From positions 355,994 to 419,993 of the forward strand of contig KN805371.1 of assembly GCA_000818945.1 (NCBI GenBank): a DNA stretch of 64,000 bases, in the 5' to 3' direction. Under the pieces are notes generated by a model. The model was given only the letters and a program-made list of their open reading frames with translations, was not told the DNA's origin and searched no databases. Position 1 is the stretch's first letter; each line of letters begins with the position of its first letter. A program made the translations under genes and the position numbers. Source of the stretch: Schizochytrium sp. CCTCC M209059. Taxonomy: Eukaryota; Sar; Bigyra; Thraustochytrida; Thraustochytriidae. Positions 51,210 to 60,345 of the stretch are shown here, one piece after another.

Positions 51210-51816
51210 AAAGGTTGCGCGCGGTCTCAGACAGATCAAAACCCGACCTTCGTCTGGTTCGTTCGTAGAATCCTCCAATGAGCTGCTGCATGAGAGTCCT
51301 CGGCGTACACAACGCGCATCCTCCGAGCAGGGTCAAACACTTTATTCTACCGTGTTGCCTTCTTCAACCTCTTTCTTCGGCTCGGGAAAAAAGAAGCGCG
51401 ATAGCGGTGGGAGCAGTAGCAGTCGTCGCAGACGGGCCTCAGCTTCGGCATTCCCTCGGTTCGTGGCAAGCCCGCGTGAAGAGGAAGAGGAGGTGGGCGA
51501 GGACGCAGGGAATGAGACCGCCCATTGCGGAGTCTCGTATTTGGACGAAGACGATGCGCTCGCCACGACCCACAAAGGCGCGCCCAAAGAAGTCGTCAAC
51601 CGTCCGGTATTGCCTGCATGGCAAGGCGGGCATGCGCAAGGCAGTCACACCTTGGGAGAGAGCATTGTACAGGAGATTGATCAGTACCTCTGTGCGCTAG
51701 ACGCAGAAGCGGTACTGGAGCGTTGGCAGGCGGCCAATCGTTCTTCCCCAGGAGGGAATGTGCAATATGGGGCATCCGGTGATAGCGATGACGATACCGG
51801 AATATTTATCTTGTAG
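49837..51816 (+). CDS. Unrecognised polyQ protein with SH3-like and TPR-like regions
   Basis: A 659-residue protein from the first in-frame ATG (49837). A Ser/Thr-rich start is followed at about residues 141-205 by AKFRLGEQVIVLKQLDRKWVVREGV-type sequence, which looks like a small beta-barrel (Tudor/SH3-like). A helical region follows at about 215-345, including LYLARGRLSFNTDRNQEALADAKAALERAPDDKAAAL, which resembles a TPR pair. A CAG-encoded run of about 19 glutamines lies near residue 440. The tail is Ser/Arg-rich and acidic, with a final helix (SIVQEIDQYLCALDAEAVLERW). Function is unknown. Upstream lie the 7-bp array and the phased promoter elements. If translation starts at a non-ATG codon upstream, the protein would carry the KQKAESR repeat, but nothing here supports that. 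Confidence 0.75.
51151..51207. repeat. (CAG)19 triplet repeat, polyQ
   Basis: 57 bp of uninterrupted CAG, in frame as polyglutamine in the 659-residue protein. Confidence 0.97.
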
Positions 51817-52384
51817 CCGGCATGTGTGGGCCGCATTGGGAAGGCCGTGCGTGTCTATCTCAACCACACTCCCTTCAGACGAACCACAATTCATTATTTC
51901 ATTCATTCCTTCACTCCTTCATACAATCATTCGTTCATCCGTTCCATACACATTCCCAGAGGCACCGCATCCTTTACATCGATCTCAAATCTTTTTATTA
52001 GTTTCTTTTCTTTTTTCGGTCAAGCGAATCTTACGAAGCGAGGTTGTGCGACATATTATTATTGCATTCTTGCACTGCAAAAGTAGATGCCCTGTCGCAC
52101 TGCAACTATACATGGAAACATCAGAAGCTTTTCTCCATTCGTTCGTCAGACCATTTCTTTTTAAGGGGTGTTATGAGTTTCTGTGCAAGTTTGAAGATGG
52201 AAACGCTGGTGGCAGGGACGTCGCGCAAGCGCTACTGCATTCTTGCGCTCTTGACATTGGCATTGTCCCATCGTTCTGTGTTTCTGTGTTTCTGTCTGTC
52301 GGTCTGTGTGTCTGCCTGTGTGTCTGTTGCGAGCGAGCGTCGGGCTTCTTTTTACCACTTTCTCTCTCCTCTGAAGTAGTCACG
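51817..52384. other. Convergent 3' space, polyQ gene / CBP80
   Basis: 568 bp, with degenerate ATTCATTC repeats at about 51888-51950 and a TGTCTG-type run near 52280-52330. No gene. Confidence 0.55.
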
Positions 52385-54934
52385 TCATGTCTGCACACGA
52401 TTGCGAATAATGAGGCGGTCAAGGCGCTCTTTGTCTCGGAGGTCGGTCCCAACAAGCGAATCGCGTTTTTTACCAATGGCCGCGAGCATTAATTGAACAT
52501 TTTCGTTGCCCCCATCATCCGCAGAACTTGAACTCGCATCCAGGACTCCCTGTAAAAGTGAAAAGACCCATTCGTTGCCGAAATTGGCCTGGTCATTCAC
52601 TAAAGTTAGGCAGTACATGGTGACGTCCAAGGCCGTGATGACTTTGAGGCGCACGAGCGTGTACAAGACATAAGAGCTCCATTGCGAAGAAACTTTCCAA
52701 AAGGAGTGCGCAGCCCCTGCCAAGACAGTGCCGGAGAGCTCGCTCTCGGCGAACACTTCCTTGAGCACAGGAAGGAGGCGTTCCAGCGCCCGCGCGGTGT
52801 GTGTAAACGTGGGCTGGCCTGCGAGCAGAATGCCGTGCAAGAGACACTCGGCCCGGTCTTCCTTTGTCAACTTTTCGGCCTTTGCAGCAAACCACTGACG
52901 GAACTCGTCCTCCTCTGGCTTTTGACGCACAAAATCCGCGATCTCGGCGGCGCCAAGACCGGCGAGCGTTGGCGCGCCTGTTTCCGGGAGAAAGCGGCTG
53001 TTTGGTCTTCGCTCCGCAACGAGAAAGCGCTCTCGCACGGCCGGAGACAGAGTTTCCAATAAATTATCGCGCAAGCTCAAGTTTGCGTGCAGCTCGAGAG
53101 CCCGACGAAGGAACCCGCAGCGGACCCGATTTGCTGCATTCATCGTCTTCTTCTCCGCCCCCTTGCTGGTTTCCTCGGCATTCTTCTCGCCTTCTCCGGA
53201 CGCAGCATCCTCGTCGCCTTTGTCAAGGCGCGCGAGATGTTCCCACTTGCCGAATGGCCATTGCGGGCTTCCAACGCTGAGTTGAAAAGCAAACCACGAC
53301 GCAAAGGCGTCGAGAGAGCTCGAAGACAGAGACGGGGCCAGAACCATGATGGCGTCGACGGCATCTTCAGCCACAACTGCGAAACGTTTGCGACGACGCG
53401 ACCCAAGGCGCAATTTGCAGAGCTCCACGAGGATGCGCTGTATAAAAATGGCGTTGCCCGTGTCTTGCGCTAAAACGTCGAGTGCGCTTTCAAACATGCA
53501 ATAGTCATATTTACGACCGTCGCCAAACTCGAGAATGCCCTCCACAGCCTCGCTCACATGAGGATAGTACGCATGAAGGAGCTCCTCGACGTACTGACGA
53601 ATCACCCAGTTGACCTGCGGCGTGACGCCCTCCACGGTTGCCTCGCGCGCCATCTGAAGGCCACTCTTTGGATCTTCTTGTTCCATGTCTAAAAGCTTGA
53701 CACCGTCCTGCAAGTGTTTATCCTGGTGCGCGACTACCTTGGCGCCAGCAATGTCAAAGAGACGCAATCTAAGTTGAAGCGGCGGAGCGCTCTGCGCGAC
53801 TTCTTCGAGGACCTGCGCCAACGACTGTGATAAGAATTCAAGATGGGCCGGAGCGTCAGCAGCACTGGCATGCGAAAGGATGGCTCGCACGCCGTCGAGC
53901 TCATACGGCCGGAGAATGAGGCCATCGTCGGCGCGCTCTTCGCCCTCTAGCAGGCCGCGTGCGTGCTGCCAGCCGGGGACCTTGTCCTCGGCAAGAGCAT
54001 CCAACTTGGCAATGACCGCGTCAATGGCGGGCTTGTTGGCTTCGACGAGGGCCGCAAAATCCTCGGAAGCAGGTCCAGATGGTGTTTCGTGCTTGCGGGC
54101 TACGCGAAGCCACGGAAGCGCTCTGACAACCATCCAAGCTGCACCGCCGTCAGCGAGAAGGGCCATGATCTCGAGGAGGGGCGCGACGGCAACGACGTGG
54201 GCGTTGGCCATCTCACAGAGCAGTCGGAGCGCCACTGCGCCTTGCGCATGGAATTGCATGTCGCCGCGCAGACACCGGAGGAGACGTTTCTCGGTGCAAC
54301 GAGCTGCCGAGATCTGCACAGAAGACGGCAAGAGACCCACGAGGGTGCCGTAGACGGCTGCCTTCCAGCCGAAACTGCACCCGCACTCGATGAGAGAAGC
54401 GACAATCACGTCACCATGATGCTCGACATCTTTCTCGAGCGCTCCGGCAAGCATGCAGAGCTGGCCCTCCAGCTTTTTCGCAGCCTCTGCCTTGAGAGCG
54501 CCCTGGCCCACTTTCACCATGAGCATTTTGATCCGAGCCGCGACGGCATCGTTGCGCTTGAAGGCGCGACGCACCATGACCTCATCCTCGTCCTCATCGT
54601 TTTCCTTGTCTGCGCTAGGCCCTGGCTCGCCGCCCGCGAGCTCGTCGGCGAAGCCAGTGCGCTGCCGCTTGAGCGGGATGGCCTCTTCTTGCGCGGCGCC
54701 GTCGTTGCCGGCCTTGCCGGCCTTGGCGTCCTCCCCGTTGGCCGCTGCATCGGCTTCCTTGTGTTGCGTCGCGCCCCTTTGCTTCTCCGCGCCAGCGGAG
54801 CTCTGCTGCGGCGCGACCGCGTCGGCGTGTTTCTCCTCGTCGTGGTCGCCGCCGTTGGTGGCGGGCATGGCGGCCTCGAGGTCTGTGGCGCCGCCGGCCT
54901 CCTGCCCCTCCTCGCGGGGCCGTTTGGCGGTCAT
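52385..54934 (-). CDS. NCBP1: Nuclear cap-binding protein subunit 1 (CBP80)
   Basis: An 849-residue large subunit of the nuclear cap-binding complex, which with CBP20 binds the m7G cap of nascent RNA. The ATG at 54934 gives MTAKRPREEGQ; a disordered Ala/Glu/Lys-rich region with KRQR (a possible NLS) follows. The MIF4G-type helical repeats start near residue 140. Segments match the family: AVYGTLVGLLPSS, EMANAHVVAVAPLLEIMALL, ILVELCKLRLGSRRRK, ASWFAFQLSVGSPQWPFGKW and, near the end, TALDVTMYCLTLVNDQ (the block that reads VANWIFS in animals). The open frame extends 46 codons upstream without an ATG. The gene is divergent from YOS1, and its promoter side carries a phased CACTTGCG array on the same strand. 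Confidence 0.93.
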   Translation of the reverse strand: MTAKRPREEGQEAGGATDLEAAMPATNGGDHDEEKHADAVAPQQSSAGAEKQRGATQHKEADAAANGEDAKAGKAGNDGAAQEEAIPLKRQRTGFADELAGGEPGPSADKENDEDEDEVMVRRAFKRNDAVAARIKMLMVKVGQGALKAEAAKKLEGQLCMLAGALEKDVEHHGDVIVASLIECGCSFGWKAAVYGTLVGLLPSSVQISAARCTEKRLLRCLRGDMQFHAQGAVALRLLCEMANAHVVAVAPLLEIMALLADGGAAWMVVRALPWLRVARKHETPSGPASEDFAALVEANKPAIDAVIAKLDALAEDKVPGWQHARGLLEGEERADDGLILRPYELDGVRAILSHASAADAPAHLEFLSQSLAQVLEEVAQSAPPLQLRLRLFDIAGAKVVAHQDKHLQDGVKLLDMEQEDPKSGLQMAREATVEGVTPQVNWVIRQYVEELLHAYYPHVSEAVEGILEFGDGRKYDYCMFESALDVLAQDTGNAIFIQRILVELCKLRLGSRRRKRFAVVAEDAVDAIMVLAPSLSSSSLDAFASWFAFQLSVGSPQWPFGKWEHLARLDKGDEDAASGEGEKNAEETSKGAEKKTMNAANRVRCGFLRRALELHANLSLRDNLLETLSPAVRERFLVAERRPNSRFLPETGAPTLAGLGAAEIADFVRQKPEEDEFRQWFAAKAEKLTKEDRAECLLHGILLAGQPTFTHTARALERLLPVLKEVFAESELSGTVLAGAAHSFWKVSSQWSSYVLYTLVRLKVITALDVTMYCLTLVNDQANFGNEWVFSLLQGVLDASSSSADDGGNENVQLMLAAIGKKRDSLVGTDLRDKERLDRLIIRNRVQT

Positions 54935-55094
54935 GGCGGGCGCGCGGGTGGTGGCCGCTGCGGCGGCAGCCCGGCAGGCTCCTGCCCTCGCGCGTCGCGG
55001 GCTCCGGCGCTCTCGCGTTGCGCGCGCGCGACCTTCTCGTCTGCGTGAGCTCGAGCTCGAGCGCGAGGGCAATGATCTCCATGTTGCGCTCTGG

Positions 55095-55180
55095 GGCCAG
55101 CAAGTGCGTTATAGCCGCCGTCGCAAGTGGGGTTTGGCCCCGGCGCAAGTGGAGATCGCCGCGGTTGCAAGTGGCGACCC
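55095..55180 (-). promoter_or_regulatory. Phased CACTTGCG array upstream of CBP80
   Basis: On the minus strand, octamers ending on plus-strand positions 55099, 55122, 55144 and 55166 (spacing 23, 22 and 22 bp). Two are perfect CACTTGCG and two have one mismatch. They point toward CBP80, whose ATG is about 165 bp beyond the nearest unit. That nearest unit is preceded by CTATAACG on its own strand. Confidence 0.6.
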
Positions 55181-55184
55181 GGGC

Positions 55185-55202
55185 TCATAACCCACTTGCG
55201 AG
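55185..55202 (+). promoter_or_regulatory. Single CACTTGCG element facing YOS1
   Basis: A perfect CACTTGCG at 55193-55200, preceded by CTCATAACC, oriented toward YOS1 about 320 bp downstream. It marks the point where the orientation of the CBP80 array flips. Confidence 0.5.
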
Positions 55203-55520
55203 CCCTTGCCAGGCCACGTTGCACAGATCTTCAACGCCAGACGCAAGCAAGCGAGCAAGCGAGCAAGCGAGCAGACCAAGACAGGACGTCCCGCTCGCTC
55301 GTGACAGACACGCTGCGGAGAGAGCGCCTTGCGTCTGCCTCTGCGTCCACGTTGCGCGCGGCAGGAGACAGCGGCGAGAGACCGCATCGACTGCCCGGCG
55401 CGTCAACAGCCGTTCTGCGCAAGCTTTAGCGGAGACGCAGCAGTCGTCCGTCGGGAAAGAGGAGAGGAGAAAAAACGCCACGGCGGTTCGTTTGGCAATC
55501 GTCGAATTGCAAATAGCGCA

Positions 55521-55999
55521 ATGGGACTCTCTATCTGGAACATCTTCGTGGCTGGACTGCTGTGCGTAAATGCGCTGGCGGTGCTGCACGAAGACCGCTT
55601 CCTCGCCAAGTGTACGTTATCCAAGGGCTTTGCTGGCAAACGAATCAAGTCGCTTGCTGCAACGCGCAAAGGGATGCTGCATGGAGTACTAACGTTGCGC
55701 CTCACCAAAATGAAACCACAACCCCTGCGCTCTGAGTTTGCAGATGGTCTTAACGTTGTCGACCATCAGGCGAGCGAACAGGGTAATGTAAAGGCCCAAA
55801 TTGCAGGTCTTTTGCACGCTGTGAGGTATCTCCGAAGTACGTTTATATTTTTTCAGATCTAAAGTACAGACCTTGAGCACGTGTAAAATTCGGCGTACTG
55901 ACGTTTAAGACGATTTCTTATCGACCATTTATCATTTACACAGTGCCTCTCATCGCGCTTAATGGGCTTGTCATCGTTGTGACGCTCCTTTTTGGCTGA
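55521..55999 (+). CDS. YOS1: YOS1 / IER3IP1-like ER-Golgi transport protein, three exons
   Basis: A small protein of ER-to-Golgi transport vesicles. Exons are 55521-55611, 55744-55836 and 55944-55999, with phase 1 at both junctions, totalling 79 residues (human IER3IP1 is 82). The N-terminus GLLCVNALAVLHEDRFLAK matches the family block ALLCVNAIAVLHEERFL. The middle exon encodes the soluble loop ending AGLLHAVRYLR, and the last exon PLIALNGLVIVVTLLFG is the C-terminal membrane anchor, matching PLIIVNSIAIVLLLLFG. Donors are GTACGT in both introns; acceptors are TTTGCAG and TACACAG. No single reading frame covers more than one exon, so simple ORF calling would miss it. Confidence 0.93.
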
Positions 56000-56872
56000 T
56001 CGGTCGAGCTCGCTCGTCGTTGTAGCAATGACCAGTGCTTGGCCGACTCGCGCGAGAATAGCATCGCGTCTGCGTGCGCTTTCTGATCGTTCTTCGCGAT
56101 TCGTTCATTCGTCTTCCTTTTTTTGTGTATTCATACATTTGTCATTCAAGTTCGGGCTCCGCTCACTGATCCAGGCATGCTTGACTCACTTGACACGAGC
56201 GACTCTGACTAAGTTAGCTTGAATCGGCCCAGCTTCCCAACAGAGCCAGCAGGTAGTGCGCACCCTAACGCAAGGACCCTCCCTCCTTCCCCCCCCCTCC
56301 CCCTTTTTCTTTTCTCTACTTTGACACCATCAGCCAGGCATCCAAGCCAAGCCAAGCCAGGCCAAGCCAAAGCAAGGTAAAGCAAGGTAAAAAGCTGTAA
56401 AAACGTCCCAGGTCAAAAGTGACTCCCTGCCAGAGCTCAGGTTAGGTTTGGTCAGGTTTATACCCTAACCCTCGGGCTGCGCAAGAGATCTTCTTCCTCA
56501 ATCTGTTCCCCGCATTCCCATTTCTCGGGTGCACTTTTTTAATTTTTTTTTTGAGGTCGTGCCCTTTGATCGCGACAGATGCTTGCACTTTGATTTTTGG
56601 TTGCAGTGGCCTCGTTTCCTTGTTTGTTTCTACCGGCTCAACTCAAGAGACAGGCGCTGCTGCTGCGTGCTTGTCGTGATTTTTTTCTTTGGATCAGACT
56701 TGGAGAAAGAAGTTGGCTTTCGCACATCAGTCAGTCAGTCAGTCAGTCAGGAAAAGAAAGAACTTGAAGCTGTCGTTGATGAGTTAGTCCGCGTCGTCGA
56801 TGAGTCTCTTTTCTATAACCTTTCTCTACTTTCGCCGAGTCTGTCAAGACAGACGCATAGTACCAAACCAAC
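56000..56872. other. Intergenic downstream of YOS1
   Basis: 870 bp, with a C-rich patch (56290-56305), repeated GCCAAGCC units (56345-56372), and a CAGT tetranucleotide run (56727-56750). A short CCCTAACCCT (56464-56473) resembles a telomere unit but occurs once. Confidence 0.55.
56727..56750. repeat. (CAGT)n microsatellite
   Basis: Six tandem CAGT units, read directly. Confidence 0.9.
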
Positions 56873-57408
56873 ATGAACGAACTTGCAAGGAGTTTTTACG
56901 CACTCGCACAAGCACTGCCAAAGTGAGCTATCCTATTTACTCCACTTGAGAAGGCTCACACACGCTGCATAGGGACTGCACAAGTGAAGTATAGCGTTTG
57001 ATCTACTTTGCAGACAAGCGTTTGCTCGTGTTGCAGACACCGCGGCATCGCTGCTGCAGCCAACCCAGACTGCATTCGCTGAGACTACCCGTACGTGAGC
57101 GAGCGCCTCGCGGCGGCGCCGGCGGGCTACGGAGCGCGCGGCGCGGCGCCCGGCCGGCCGGAGCACGCCGCGCAGCGCGCGTTACCTCGTGCCGCTTCAG
57201 CCCCGGCAGCAAAGGGAGAGGGAGGAGAAAGGGAGAAACCGAGGAGAGAAAGGACTGGCATGGACACGGGCAGCTGGCGGCCCGGACGCTTCGCTGCCGA
57301 CCCGTCTCTCGCGTACGCGCGCAGGAGAGAGCGCGGTTGGCGGGGGTATGTAGTTCGCGTTGCCGTTCTGCAGCCATCATGCTTGTCCGTTCAGTTCGGA
57401 GGCGGTGA
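56873..57408 (+). CDS. Possible 53-residue protein from three short exons
   Basis: A tentative gene. Exon 1 is 56873-56922 (MNELARSFYALAQALP, donor GTGAGC). Exon 2 is 57014-57090 (acceptor TTTGCAG, reading QAFARVADTAASLLQPTQTA, donor GTACGTGAG). Exon 3 is 57374-57408 (acceptor TTCTGCAG, reading PIMLVRSVRRR, then TGA). Phases agree at both joins (2, then 1), and the first two exons together read like an amphipathic Ala/Leu/Arg helix, as in small mitochondrial proteins. Both small genes nearby (YOS1, COX7a) have the same layout of tiny exons with GTACGT-type donors. The third exon is the weakest part. I do not recognise the product. Confidence 0.35.
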
Positions 57409-57667
57409 AAGCGCAGGACAATTGCTCTGAGTTGTCTCCTTGTCAGTCTCGTTTTTTCGGTTTCTCATTTCTACGCCTCCCTTCTTTTTTGGTTGGGCGC
57501 CGAGTGTTTTTACCGTGCTGGCACGTATGAGAACGTGAGCGTGGACAACTAACTCCATTCTATGCTTGACACATCGGGAACGATTGTCTATGACATGATT
57601 CTATTCACAGCTCCTCTTTCTTTTTCGCACACACACAAAAGTTCAGACTTTTCATCCTCTTTGAAAA

Positions 57668-58121
57668 ATGCTTGGTCAGGTTGTTCGCCGGGCTGCCCAG
57701 CCCACCCTCAACCGGTACGTGGACCTGCTATCATCAAAATGTTCACCGTATAGTCTTCTTTTCTAACGTTTCTGTTTGTTCGATCTCGTTACATCGAACG
57801 CTTTGGATTCTACAGGGCTGGCCAGGTCCGCATGATGTCCGGCAACCCGTAAGTGACACCCTTTTGCCTCGTGATTGGATGTGAGAGAGTTAGATTCTAA
57901 CGATGAGTCTGTGCAATTCATTAATTAATTACCACAGCGTGAACGACCTCCAGAAGTTCTACCAGAAGGGCGCCACCCCGTACCTTCGCGGTGAGGCCGA
58001 CCCGACCTACCTTCGCAAGGGCAGCGACAAGGCTGTGACTGCCTTTGGCCTCGGTCTTGGCGGCTTTGGCGTCATCATGGTCTTTTACAACCAGTACCGC
58101 CTGATCACTGGCCAGAAGTAA
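57668..58121 (+). CDS. Cytochrome c oxidase subunit 7a-like protein, three exons
   Basis: Exons are 57668-57714, 57816-57848 and 57938-58121, phase 2 at both joins, giving 87 residues. The N-terminus (MLGQVVRRAAQPTLNRAGQ) is an Arg-rich mitochondrial presequence, probably cleaved near RMMSG. The mature part, LQKFYQKGATPYLRGEAD, matches the COX7a pattern (Leu-Phe-Gln, then Pro-Tyr/Leu-Lys-Gly-Gly). A single Gly-rich membrane helix follows (VTAFGLGLGGFGVIMVFY) with a short matrix or intermembrane tail. It would be a supernumerary subunit of complex IV in the inner mitochondrial membrane. Donors are GTACGT and GTAAGT; acceptors are CTACAG and CCACAG. Confidence 0.85.
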
Positions 58122-58788
58122 GAGGCGATTGACAAACTGTAGATCAGACGCGTCACGTCACTTTCTAAAGTGATTCATCTTTCTCCTTTTGATCATTTCC
58201 CGTCTCTTTGCTCCTTGATTTTTTTCTTCAAAGCAAACACCATGATGCCTGCCTGCTCTGGTCGCCTGCCTGCTTGCTTGCTTACTTGCCTGCTTGCCTG
58301 CCCCCTTGCAGTCCGTAAATAGCAACCCCCCCCCTCCCCCCCCCCCCCCCCCCCCCCCACACGCACGCATACTCACCCCTTTTCCAGCAAGGCGTGCCAA
58401 CGAAGAGGACCGACTTGCTAGTCTTCTTTTACAAAAAAAATTTGATAAGCTAGTCGGTAACGCATAGCGCCATGCTTTGATCGTGTTCTCTTTGTCAGCT
58501 GGCCTTTCCTGACCACTGGCACCACACACTCCTATAGGCCTACCTGTCCCACTCCTTAAACAAAGAAGATCGATAACCCTGGAGTTGCTACCAATGTAAT
58601 ATATACGTACGTACGTACGTATTGCAACGTAACCGATAGTCTGCATGGGAACGGTGATAACTTGCCAAGCTAGTAGAGTATTTTTTCTTTGTCTTGAGAC
58701 GTGCGTACGCCGTGCAGACGCCGCGCAAGGCTGGCGTGGCTCCTCTCCGTGCTTGCGCGCCTGTCTGTCTATCTGACAGTGCTAGACC
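58122..58788. other. Intergenic, COX7a to LRRC46-like gene
   Basis: 667 bp, containing imperfect GCTT/CCTG runs (58250-58310), a C homopolymer-rich tract (58326-58360) and an ACGT run (58603-58620). No gene seen. Confidence 0.6.
58326..58360. repeat. Poly-C tract
   Basis: About 35 bp of almost pure C, broken once by CTC. Such tracts are prone to sequencing length error. Confidence 0.85.
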
Positions 58789-59898
58789 ATGTCGTATCGG
58801 ACGCCAGATCGGGACGAAAGCAAAGAGGCTGTGCCGGAAACCGTGACGCCAACTATGACGGAAAGCGCTACCGCCGACGGGACGCTTGAAGCTGCAAGTG
58901 AGTCCGCAACAAGCATCTCATCAGCCAAGAAAGAAGTAGACGCAGTAATGGCCGAGGTGACGGAGAGCTTTGATCGTGAACTCTTGCCGCAAACGCGCAT
59001 GACATTTCGGCGCATTACGGAATTGTGCCTGAGCAAAGCGGACCGCGATGCACAGAGCACAAACCCTGATGCTGTTGCGGAGAAGCTTCTCAATATCAAA
59101 ACAGCGCGTCTTGACTGGCAAGGCTTCACGGAGATCGACTCTCTCGAGGCACTGACCAATATTCGGGAGCTCCACTTGCAGTTCAACAGAATTCGTCGCA
59201 TTGAGAATTTAGATTTCCATATGCGCCTTCGCTTCCTTGCGCTTGGGCATAACGAAATTGAACATATCGAAAACCTTGTGCACCTGCGTAGTCTCGAAGT
59301 TTTGGACCTTAATCACAATCGCATTGAGGTGCTCGATCTGACAGCCCTTCCGCCGAGCCTTCGTAATTTGGACCTTCGAGGCAACCCGTGTACAAGCGTT
59401 TCCGAATACCAATCTCGCATCTGCGCAAAAATGCCGCAACTCGTGTACTTGGACGCTATCGCCGTTGGTAACGAGCGGAAAAGTATGGATCGATCCGATG
59501 AAGATCAACGTGATCAAGAGTTGGACGAACGCGTGGAACTCAAGCCATTGCGGTCCGCTCGATCTGGGCCGCCATCCGCAACACACCGGTCTGACGCACT
59601 GATGGAGGCTGCACTTGCTCGAATCGACGAGCTCTCGCGCTCGGCTTCGCTTCGCGCCCACGAGAGTTTTTCGGAAAAACGACGCGGACTTGTGGAACGC
59701 TCTCGTGCGCGAATGGCGGAATCAGAGCGTGCTTTTGCGGATCGAGTCGTACCAACGATGGAGAATACTCTTCCAGCAGAGATTTGCGAAAACCATCCTT
59801 CGAAGACTTCCACCTCAAAGGAGGCAACCGCAACAAATCAGGAGCAAAAGGAAGAAAGACAAGAAAATAATGAGACAAAATCCACGATTCCAGCATGA
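58789..59898 (+). CDS. Leucine-rich-repeat protein, LRRC46-like
   Basis: A 369-residue protein. After a disordered acidic start, residues about 75-225 hold four to five leucine-rich repeats of the SDS22 type: TNIRELHLQFNRIRRIENL, MRLRFLALGHNEIEHIENLV, RSLEVLDLNHNRIEVLDL and SLRNLDLRGNPCT. An LRR-cap then ends MPQLVYLDAIAV. The preceding segment (RITELCLSKADRD, and LLNIKTARLDWQGFTEID) and the repeat order closely follow animal LRRC46, a sperm-flagellum protein. A charged helical tail follows. A flagellar role is inferred by family. Single exon, ATG at 58789. Confidence 0.85.
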   Translation: MSYRTPDRDESKEAVPETVTPTMTESATADGTLEAASESATSISSAKKEVDAVMAEVTESFDRELLPQTRMTFRRITELCLSKADRDAQSTNPDAVAEKLLNIKTARLDWQGFTEIDSLEALTNIRELHLQFNRIRRIENLDFHMRLRFLALGHNEIEHIENLVHLRSLEVLDLNHNRIEVLDLTALPPSLRNLDLRGNPCTSVSEYQSRICAKMPQLVYLDAIAVGNERKSMDRSDEDQRDQELDERVELKPLRSARSGPPSATHRSDALMEAALARIDELSRSASLRAHESFSEKRRGLVERSRARMAESERAFADRVVPTMENTLPAEICENHPSKTSTSKEATATNQEQKEERQENNETKSTIPA

Positions 59899-60345
59899 AT
59901 CCAAAAGAGCGAGGAAAAGGATGGTTGAAGTGTTCACCAGGTTGTCATGAATTTCTTTGAAAGAATGCGAATGGTGCTTTGACACGGTGTTGAAAAACAA
60001 GAAAGGTAGATGATTCATTAAACGAGGCAGTTATCATGAATTTAACATTCAAACAAGGAACCAAGCGAAAGGAATGCGACATTGTCGCTCGGCACGGCAA
60101 GACAAGAGCGCTACAAGAAAACCTCTATATATGTTTTTTCTTTTTTGGTAAGGGGGTGTTATATCGCAAACTAAATTGGATATGTGATGAGGCGAGAGAA
60201 TATGACAACAAGTCGCCGTGTGCTAGCTAGCAAGCAGTCATGACTTCGCAAAAGGTGGTGAAAAGGTTGAATGGACGGACGGGCGGGCGGCGCGCTGATC
60301 AAGCGCAAGACCCCTACGGTGGAGTAACCAGGACAGGGATCAAAT
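59899..60345. other. Convergent 3' space, LRRC46-like / NDUFS4
   Basis: 447 bp, AT-richer than its surroundings, presumably both 3' UTRs. No repeat or gene noted. Confidence 0.5.

Larger units (their letters stand above)
54935..55520. other. Divergent promoter region, CBP80 / YOS1
   Basis: 586 bp, GC-rich, holding the phased octamer array and an imperfect GCAAGCGA run (55243-55272). No coding sequence beyond the flanking genes. Confidence 0.6.

Noticed and set aside
56464..56473. CCCTAACCCT, resembling a telomere repeat
   Set aside because: It occurs once, in the middle of a gene-dense region, with no further copies; chance or a relic.
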